A stretch of 64,000 nucleotides of DNA from SXOA01 sp046593355. Its GTDB lineage: Bacteria; Planctomycetota; Planctomycetia; Pirellulales; Pirellulaceae. Under the pieces are notes generated by a model. The model worked only from the letters and a program-made list of their open reading frames with translations, ran no database searches and was not told the DNA's origin. Positions 59,201 through 64,000 of this stretch are shown here, piece by piece. The position numbers were made by a program, and so were the translations under genes. Location of the stretch: positions 1-64,000 of the forward strand of contig JBKJNY010000090.1 of NCBI GenBank assembly GCA_046593355.1, written 5' to 3'. The first letter of the stretch is position 1, and each line of letters opens with the position of its first letter.

Positions 59201-61461
59201 ATGCGATGCGCGCCATCGCCCGTGGGAGTGGTCTGCCTCCATTGCGGCATCACCTCTTCCCGGATGGTGAGGGTGCCGGACACAAAAATGTTGAATAGAT
59301 AGGAGCCATCCGCGGCCGATACCTGGGTCCGCTCGCTTGGCTCACGTACGGCGTTATTGTTGGCGTCGATGTACACCGTCCAACCCGCCAGGGGAGGTTC
59401 GCCAGGATTGCGAACCCCGTTGCCGTTCACATCATTGAAGACCACGCCGCCGATTTTCACGGGGGGATCGGGGCAATCAAAGGCCTCGATGACCGTGACC
59501 GAGTCGGCATCAATGCCGGCGCTGGCGGAGAGGCCGAACCCACGGCGGCAGAAGGCCTCCCAAATCTCCTCAAAATTATCGCTGCCGTTCAGGACCGCAT
59601 CGGCCGCCAGGATCGCGTCCCGCGCCTGAAGGAAAGTGGGATTGGCGGGCTGAAGCTTCATGCCGAGCAAGACCAGGTCCAGCGCCTTGTTGTTGCCCCC
59701 CACGCCGGTATAGAGATCCGGATCGTATCCGTGACGATCAATGAGGTTCCAGGTCATGTCCCACAGGGTCTCGGCCCAGATTTCTCCGGCATTATGCACT
59801 TCATTGTTAGGGAACCCGCCGTTAAAGTCGCCCAGCGTCAATGGGTTGATGGCCATGTCGGTGCTGTAGGGAAATCTGCGGACGCCGACGCCGGTGATCG
59901 GTTGCCCGAGAACCCACATGCCGATTCCGCGGGCGTCAGGCCCCAGTTGACCGGGCAATTGCGTGAGCATGAGCCCCAGCCAGTCGCTCCAACCTTCGCC
60001 CATAGCGCCGCTCTGGAGGGCATTGAGCGCGTTGACGTTGGCCGGCCCGCCGGTCAGGCGATTGGAAACGCCGTGGCCGAACTCATGAACGATAATTCCG
60101 CTGTCCAAGCTGCTATCGCGCGTCGGATTGGTGATATCGAAGATGAACTGCTGCATCCGCCCGGACTGGCCGTCCGGCGGGGTGGCGAAATTGGCGTTGT
60201 TGGTGCCCGAACCATCCTGCGCATCCGCCTCGACCTGATCGGTGCCGAGTCCCAGACCTGTATAATTCAATTGCTGGAAGTTGCCGGAGACTTCGTCGAA
60301 ACCGTGCCGCGCGGTCACGTCATGGACGATGTTATTCCAGTAAAAGAGGTTCACCGTGGCCGCGGCAACATAGGTGGGCGCGTTCTGCGTAAGGTCTAAG
60401 GGAAAGTCGAAATTCAGGGCTGCTCCGCCACTGGGTTGAACGCCCCCGGTATCGTTGTCATCCGCATCTTCCTGAGCTGAGACATTGTTGCCGCGCGTGA
60501 CCGTGAACTCCGCGCCAGTGACACCGTTAGTATCGTGCCAGCCGAAGGGGGAGTAAACCGCGTCCTGAGGATCAGTATCGATGGATCGCGCGCCATGCAG
60601 GGGGCTTTCCACCGGAAGTGCGAAGACGTTGTAGGATGCGTTGTCGACCCAGTCGGACACATTCACCAGTTGGCCCACGGGAGCACCGGGCGTGAATTCG
60701 GCCTTCACGCTGGCGTCATACCAATTGAATCCCTCGATCATGTCGACGTTGACCTTCCACGCCAGTTGCACGCCCCCCGTATTCTTGGGTACGTAATGCA
60801 GTTCCGCGATGATGTCCTTACGAGACATGGCTGGAGCTCGCAGGACGGTTCGCATGTTCCGCCCCGTCGCGGGCGAAACCGTGGTAATCGTCTGCCCAAG
60901 GGGCAAGCCGTGTGCGCTCGCCACGCTGCTCACCGCAAAATTCGCGGGAATGTACGGCGTTGGGCCCGGATTGGCGGGGGGCTCAATTAAACCAGGCACA
61001 AAGCTGGCCGCCGCGGAGATAACTCGCCCGTCCGGCTTCAGCGAGACGCTGGCGACGGCGTTGGCAATGGGCAGCCCATTGTAGGTCTGGCGCAAATAAA
61101 CATGGTCTACGCCCCCCACTTGGGAGAAGTAACTATTGGTGACCTCGTAGTGATTGAGATCGGCCACAGTCAGCCCAAAAGTGGAAGCATTGGCGCGCAA
61201 GTAATTGATCGCCAGCGTGGCCCGGGCACCACCTTGGGGCGCGGTCAAGTAGGTGTCGGCGTTGCGAGAGGCCAGGTAGTACTGATCCGGCAGGGCCGTC
61301 AACTCGGCAATCGCCATCAGGTCGCGCCGCTCGAGTTGCTCGAGAAACAACCGGCGTTTGCTGGCTTGCGACGGCAAGCGGCGATCCTCGCGCCGAAAAC
61401 GGTCCCAAGGATTCTTGCGACGTTGCTTGCCGGAACCATTCCGATGATCAGTCTGACTCAC
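56230..61461 (-). CDS. Secreted M36 (fungalysin-type) metallopeptidase with SdrD-like, GEVED, cadherin-like and dockerin domains
   Basis: 1743 residues from a GTG (GGGAG seven bases upstream). Order: a basic start; a LEPR-XLL-like motif (RLFLEQLERRDLMA); an FTP-type propeptide (~50-220); the M36 catalytic region with zinc site HEFGH (H459, E460, H463) and the later GEGWSDWLG; two SdrD-type B repeats (~680-860; GVVFNDVNGNGVRNPGEPPLAGWTVY); a GEVED domain (~870-1150, ending GGEVEDYFTNL); two cadherin-like Ig domains (NDSFTVDDNSF..., DNTYDVLVNS...); dockerin-like repeats (DVNLDGQVSPIDALLVVNYLN; DVNHDNSISPIDALMVINYLN); and a Gly-Glu linker with a basic end (RRNRKS). It likely digests protein outside the cell and may be anchored through dockerins. 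The C-terminal layout parallels the giant protein at 23016. Confidence 0.92.
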   Translation of the reverse strand: MSQTDHRNGSGKQRRKNPWDRFRREDRRLPSQASKRRLFLEQLERRDLMAIAELTALPDQYYLASRNADTYLTAPQGGARATLAINYLRANASTFGLTVADLNHYEVTNSYFSQVGGVDHVYLRQTYNGLPIANAVASVSLKPDGRVISAAASFVPGLIEPPANPGPTPYIPANFAVSSVASAHGLPLGQTITTVSPATGRNMRTVLRAPAMSRKDIIAELHYVPKNTGGVQLAWKVNVDMIEGFNWYDASVKAEFTPGAPVGQLVNVSDWVDNASYNVFALPVESPLHGARSIDTDPQDAVYSPFGWHDTNGVTGAEFTVTRGNNVSAQEDADDNDTGGVQPSGGAALNFDFPLDLTQNAPTYVAAATVNLFYWNNIVHDVTARHGFDEVSGNFQQLNYTGLGLGTDQVEADAQDGSGTNNANFATPPDGQSGRMQQFIFDITNPTRDSSLDSGIIVHEFGHGVSNRLTGGPANVNALNALQSGAMGEGWSDWLGLMLTQLPGQLGPDARGIGMWVLGQPITGVGVRRFPYSTDMAINPLTLGDFNGGFPNNEVHNAGEIWAETLWDMTWNLIDRHGYDPDLYTGVGGNNKALDLVLLGMKLQPANPTFLQARDAILAADAVLNGSDNFEEIWEAFCRRGFGLSASAGIDADSVTVIEAFDCPDPPVKIGGVVFNDVNGNGVRNPGEPPLAGWTVYIDANNNAVREPSERTQVSAADGSYLFNIFVSGTLTIREEVMPQWRQTTPTGDGAHRITVSPGQTLTNINFGNQELPGQIHGRKWNDLNGDAIMDPNEPGIQGVVIYVDLNNDNKIGIAEPGAVTNQFGFYTILNIRPGIGYVVREVYQPGLIQTFPDPQGTSLGAHTGIVVTRGTITPNINFGNKAAFDYGDAPSPYPTRIAQNGAVHGILQGFHLGATVDAETDGQPSLGADGDDFAGNEIQRVTLGGAPTAGTFTLSFGGQTTAPIAYNDTASAVRSALEALPNIGVGQVLVTGGPGPNNPWLVTFRGTLAAKNVTQMTGNGSQLISTTAGTVTVATTQNGGIDDENGVVLGNLIPGQTASITVTSSVGSFPAGYLQGFIDFNRDGDWNDAGEKLDWDPGPGTSTDQQLTNGTTVLTFAVPASATLGATYARFRFSLERGIGPTGSALGGEVEDYFTNLLGVAPTAVNDSFTVDDNSFLFQNILDVLANDLPSSTGPAGIDPAGLDLTGTQGQVLLDNNGTPADQTDDSYRYSPPSGFIGIDTFKYRDIDPNGNVSAPATVTVTVRFVPRDPIAVDNTYDVLVNSVAAANKLDVMANDVQGTGGAVRFLTQTPPTALHGTVIVDNNGTAANFSDDFYRYTPTAGYQGADSFTYTIVDALAKTSTGNVTIQVLPAPRTPFNGALIQFELQVVDPVTFLPFPDGALIPLGTSILVRGLVDDLRVPPAVFDPAQMKDFAGAFSAYMDLLYDRTRVQPFGPIVFGAQYQSATQGAGGTPGLIDEIGALFSDGSVDGPGYNAKVVFTKEFLTTASGVIQFVADPADVTPSGDITAFIVDPVNPLNSRIQTIPSTQVYYKPSFPTITILASGEGDDTNLWMPVDVNLDGQVSPIDALLVVNYLNANGDPAGEGEGSPDPYKRDVNHDNSISPIDALMVINYLNRQRPAAPAGEGEGESDFSSRISPRIAPVAIGVTSQSSGGSTGQSSSSNADLPAVAVYAARVDEVFSQTDWTPPSVRRGEDAIYGSPATDSEDFFTNLGTPIRRNRKS

Positions 61462-61468
61462 GGGGGAA

Positions 61469-61473
61469 CTCCC
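61469..61473 (-). promoter_or_regulatory. Ribosome site fixing a GTG start
   Basis: GGGAG on the minus strand, seven bases before the GTG at 61461. The same GTG-behind-GGAG arrangement is seen in the other giant gene. Confidence 0.6.
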
Positions 61474-61872
61474 AGTTGGGCTCAAGTTATCAAGGTGCTA
61501 CAAATCCACGGTTGTGCGGTGAAGGCCCTCGCTGATCGCGCGATACTTCGCGCAAAACGGCGCGCCCCACGGCACTATCACGTCCCGCCACGCCCTCACG
61601 TCCGGTATTCATGGACAACTCGCCATTGTAATTACGGTTCAAACGGAGTGTCAACAAAAATGCGAACCTCGATTCGGTTCGTGAAATCATGGACGGATTT
61701 CGTCGCCAGGAAAGGGAAAAGGCGGAGTTTTTCCTGGGTTAGACGCTGCTGCCGGCCGGAGAGTTCCCTGGTAATTCCCGGTCCAGGGCGGAGCAAGCTT
61801 CCGGATACGGCCAGCCAAACCACCGTCCCAGGGGATGACCAGGGGGACGAGGAGCCGGCCAAGAAAGTGAAA

Positions 61873-61903
61873 AACCCCGCCGGACCTTACGATCCGCGGG
61901 GTT
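61873..61903 (-). terminator. Terminator of the BBP7 barrel gene
   Basis: AACCCCGC pairs with GCGGGGTT around a 15-base loop; the minus-strand tail is TTTTTCACTTTCTT. It lies 35 bases after the stop. Confidence 0.85.
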
Positions 61904-61937
61904 CATGGTTGATTGCAATCACCAGCCGCTTAGCAGC

Positions 61938-63389
61938 TTACCACATGAATTCCAGGCCGGCCATGAATCCGTGGTAGAAAACATTGCCGTTGTCGTTCAT
62001 GTTGACGGTTCGGTTCACGCCTGGCGGCGGGAAGAACAGGGCCGGAGGCGTGGGGTTGAAATTCTCGGTCGCCAGCGCCACGCCGTCCACATACAGGAAG
62101 TGGTAGCCGAGTTTCGCCGTCCACTGGTAGTTGAGGCGATAGGTCGCCATCAGGGTCGCGTCTCCGACGAAGGCCACGTCCTCGCTATCGCCGTTTTCCT
62201 GAAACAAAGCGCCCGAGAAAGTGGAGATGGACGTATTCTGGCCGGCATGGTTGCCGTAAACGCCCGCCTTCGCCTCGCCGCCGAGTCGCAGGCCGGGGAG
62301 CAGGCAGAACCAGATGTCGCCGCCGACCTGCATGCCGGTCAAGCTGTTGAAGATATCGGTGTCATAGAAAGCGCTGGCGTTGTTGGTGGTGGAATTCGTG
62401 AACAGGCTCAGCTGCTCATCGAGCTTGAAGTACCGCGCTCCGATCAGCCACGAGCCTTGATAGCGAGCACTCGGGGATACCCACCGCTGGCGGAAGTTGG
62501 CTTCGAAGTTATCAAACTTGGAGGTGTACCTGAGCGTTTGCAGGTCGCTTTCATCGGTTTCCGCAAACCCGTTGAAAGGGAGCGTGCCGAAGTTGCTGAA
62601 GGCGGAAAACAAGTTGCCGGCGGGGTCGGTGACGCTGACCGTTGACTCATAGAAGAACAAGCCGTAGTACACGAATTCGGCGCTGCTTCCGGGACCAACC
62701 TGGAACAGGCCGGTGAAGCGAAAGCTGGAGCTCTCATTGAAGGCCAGGTCGTCCGTGCTCAACACGATGGGGCCGGCAATGCCTTGACTGGTGAAATTGG
62801 TGGTCCGGCCGATGTTGTCGCGCTTCAAGTACATGTAGTCCAGGGAGAAGTCGTACCAGCGAACCGCCCCGCAGCCGCCGTCGGGATAGGGACCAATGAT
62901 TCCCAGCACATCTCCGAGCAAGCCATGATGGCCCGAGCAGCGGTCGCAACCCGCGCCGCCACAGTATGGACAGTCGACGCCAAAGTCTTCGGCATTGGAG
63001 GGGCCGCCTTCATAGGGGCCGCCTTGATAATCCGTGGGACCAGACATGGGAGACAGAACGCCAGGTTCACTCCCCGGCAGCGGAGCGGGCGTTGGCCCTT
63101 CTTCCGCCTGCATGTAGCCGACCTGCTGGCCGTAGCCAGGCGGGCCATATTGCGGCTGCCCGTAGCCGGGCTGCGGGCCACCGGGCATGGAGCCCGGCGG
63201 GGCATACATCATGACCGAAGGGTCATACATGGGGGCGTAGCCCGGCGGCGGTGCGCCCTGTTGATAGCCCGGCGCTGCGTTTCCGCCAGCGGGCTGCGCA
63301 TAACCTTGGGGATATCCCTGACCCCAAGCGTTTCCACCCAGGGTGAGGATCGTCAGCACGGGCAAAACCCAGGCCCATTGCATCTTCAT
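61938..63389 (-). CDS. BBP7-family outer-membrane beta-barrel protein
   Basis: 483 residues from MKMQWAWVLPVLTIL, with GGAGA seven bases upstream; the frame extends 54 codons further without a ribosome site. Signal peptide to ~25. A Tyr/Gly/Pro-rich region (~25-130) and a Cys cluster (VDCPYCGGAGCDRCSGHHG, ~150-170) precede a barrel whose strands carry WYDFSLDYMYLKRDN, FRFTGLFQVGPGSSAEFVYYG and GSWLIGARYFKLDE. It ends in GNVFYHGFMAGLEFMW, a typical planctomycete BBP7 terminus with aromatic last residue. The CxxC-type cluster may bind a metal. Confidence 0.85.
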   Translation of the reverse strand: MKMQWAWVLPVLTILTLGGNAWGQGYPQGYAQPAGGNAAPGYQQGAPPPGYAPMYDPSVMMYAPPGSMPGGPQPGYGQPQYGPPGYGQQVGYMQAEEGPTPAPLPGSEPGVLSPMSGPTDYQGGPYEGGPSNAEDFGVDCPYCGGAGCDRCSGHHGLLGDVLGIIGPYPDGGCGAVRWYDFSLDYMYLKRDNIGRTTNFTSQGIAGPIVLSTDDLAFNESSSFRFTGLFQVGPGSSAEFVYYGLFFYESTVSVTDPAGNLFSAFSNFGTLPFNGFAETDESDLQTLRYTSKFDNFEANFRQRWVSPSARYQGSWLIGARYFKLDEQLSLFTNSTTNNASAFYDTDIFNSLTGMQVGGDIWFCLLPGLRLGGEAKAGVYGNHAGQNTSISTFSGALFQENGDSEDVAFVGDATLMATYRLNYQWTAKLGYHFLYVDGVALATENFNPTPPALFFPPPGVNRTVNMNDNGNVFYHGFMAGLEFMW

Positions 63390-63763
63390 CGAAGAGTCTC
63401 CGCGGCTCCAAGGATTCGGGCGCTGTTTCTTGACAGCGGGCTGCGCAGCCCTGCAGGGCGGCCGCACAGTGAGGTATGCAAGCGATGGCGGGAAGCGGCA
63501 CCCTCGGGTAACACCGCCAGCCATAGGAGCGACGCTTTTTTCGCTCGACAAGACCTATCGGCGCGGAATTACGCTCAAAATCAGTACTTTCGCTACAAAC
63601 GGCAATTTTCCTAAAAATCGGATTGTTGACGCGGTTTGCCCAGACTTCCATCGCCTTTTTTCCCCGCGCAACTTGCCCAAACTGGTTGCTAATCTGCTGG
63701 CACCTTGCCAGAATCAAGGTGGGATGGGGAGGTGACAAAGCGAACTCCGCGCGAGACACCGAC
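63390..63763. other. Divergent intergenic region
   Basis: 374 bases between the BBP7 gene (minus) and the kinase gene (plus). It should hold both promoters. No hairpin or ORF stands out. Confidence 0.45.
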
Positions 63764-64000
63764 ATGGCAAAAGTTGTTCCCTTGGCGAGCGCCAAGGCAT
63801 TTCTGGATGCGCTGGAAAAGAGCGGGCTGCTCAGCGCGATCGACGTGGCCTCACTCCGCACCGCGCGCGGTGATGACAGCGACCCCAAGCTCGTCGCCCG
63901 CGACCTGGTGCGGGAGAACAAACTGACCCGGTGGCAAGCGGGCCAGCTATTGCATGGATTCCATCAATTGATGGTGGGCAAATATAAGCTGATGGACCAG
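63764..64000 (+). CDS. Ser/Thr protein kinase, N-terminal part only
   Basis: 79 residues to the right edge, open at the end. The sequence AKAFLDALEKSGLLSAIDV...LVARDLVRENKLTRWQAGQLLHGFHQLMVGKYKLMDQ is the N-terminal extension that precedes the kinase domain in many planctomycete Ser/Thr kinases, where GKYKLMDQ leads into the glycine-rich loop. The catalytic domain itself lies outside the window. No signal peptide. Start ATG chosen for the family pattern; the ribosome site is weak. Confidence 0.78.
   Translation, partial: MAKVVPLASAKAFLDALEKSGLLSAIDVASLRTARGDDSDPKLVARDLVRENKLTRWQAGQLLHGFHQLMVGKYKLMDQ

Larger units (their letters stand above)
61462..61937. other. Promoter region of the M36 gene and 3' flank of the BBP7 gene
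   Basis: 476 bases. It should hold the promoter of the M36 gene, and it contains the BBP7 terminator at its right end. Small frames here lack coding character. Confidence 0.5.

Noticed and set aside
61490..61862. Small minus-strand frames of 66 and 76 codons upstream of the M36 gene
   Set aside because: No ribosome site, no recognisable motif, and composition resembling the surrounding non-coding DNA.

Overview
The window looks like chromosomal DNA from a planctomycete (Planctomycetota, probably a Pirellulales-like lineage). The grounds are family content rather than a marker gene: N-terminal LEPR-XLL-type motifs on two giant secreted proteins with type I dockerin tails, BBP7 and Lpg1974-type outer-membrane barrels, a HINT-domain protein with the planctomycete HDN...PTxAxVPGL ending, a MoxR/DUF58/VWA operon, a divergent phosphoglycerate kinase, and a Ser/Thr kinase start with the TRWQAGQLL motif. 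I see no rRNA, tRNA, CRISPR array, insertion sequence or phage.

Layout. 1-3.4 kb: the start of a secreted protein running off the left edge, a HINT-domain protein with a small companion gene, and a toxin-antitoxin pair. 3.5-11.6 kb (minus): a four-gene redox operon encoding a membrane cytochrome b-like protein, a membrane-anchored ~15-heme cytochrome c, a NuoE-NuoF fusion and a NuoG-like iron-sulfur protein carrying two cyclic-nucleotide-binding domains. Together these could carry electrons from NADH to membrane and periplasmic hemes. 11.9-16.1 kb: an extremely cysteine-rich secreted protein, an Hpt-like protein, a divergent PGK, a small membrane protein and coaX. 16.4-22.9 kb: a TPR protein, a membrane methyltransferase coupled to a lone nuoD, a second toxin-antitoxin pair and a sialate O-acetylesterase. 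23.0-35.3 kb: one 4.1-thousand-residue repetitive secreted protein. 35.7-36.9 kb: an outer-membrane barrel.

37.1-55.9 kb (minus): eleven tightly packed genes, MoxR - DUF58 - BatA-like VWA - VWA/TM protein - DUF4175-like - charged coiled-coil - secreted protein - NPCBM protein - HtrA-like protease - two HtrA paralogues that have lost the catalytic triad. 56.2-64 kb: a secreted M36 metallopeptidase with dockerins, a BBP7 barrel and a truncated Ser/Thr kinase gene.

The most striking cross-cutting signal is a set of short palindromic repeats. They sit directly at stop codons, between convergent genes, and in frame inside at least four protein-coding genes (the FeS/cNMP protein, the multiheme cytochrome, CoaX and the signal peptide of the HtrA protease). 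The best candidates for under-described systems are the NADH-to-multiheme operon with its cNMP domains and the MoxR/VWA operon ending in one active and two dead HtrA proteins. All family assignments rest on motif reading by eye; no database search was run.
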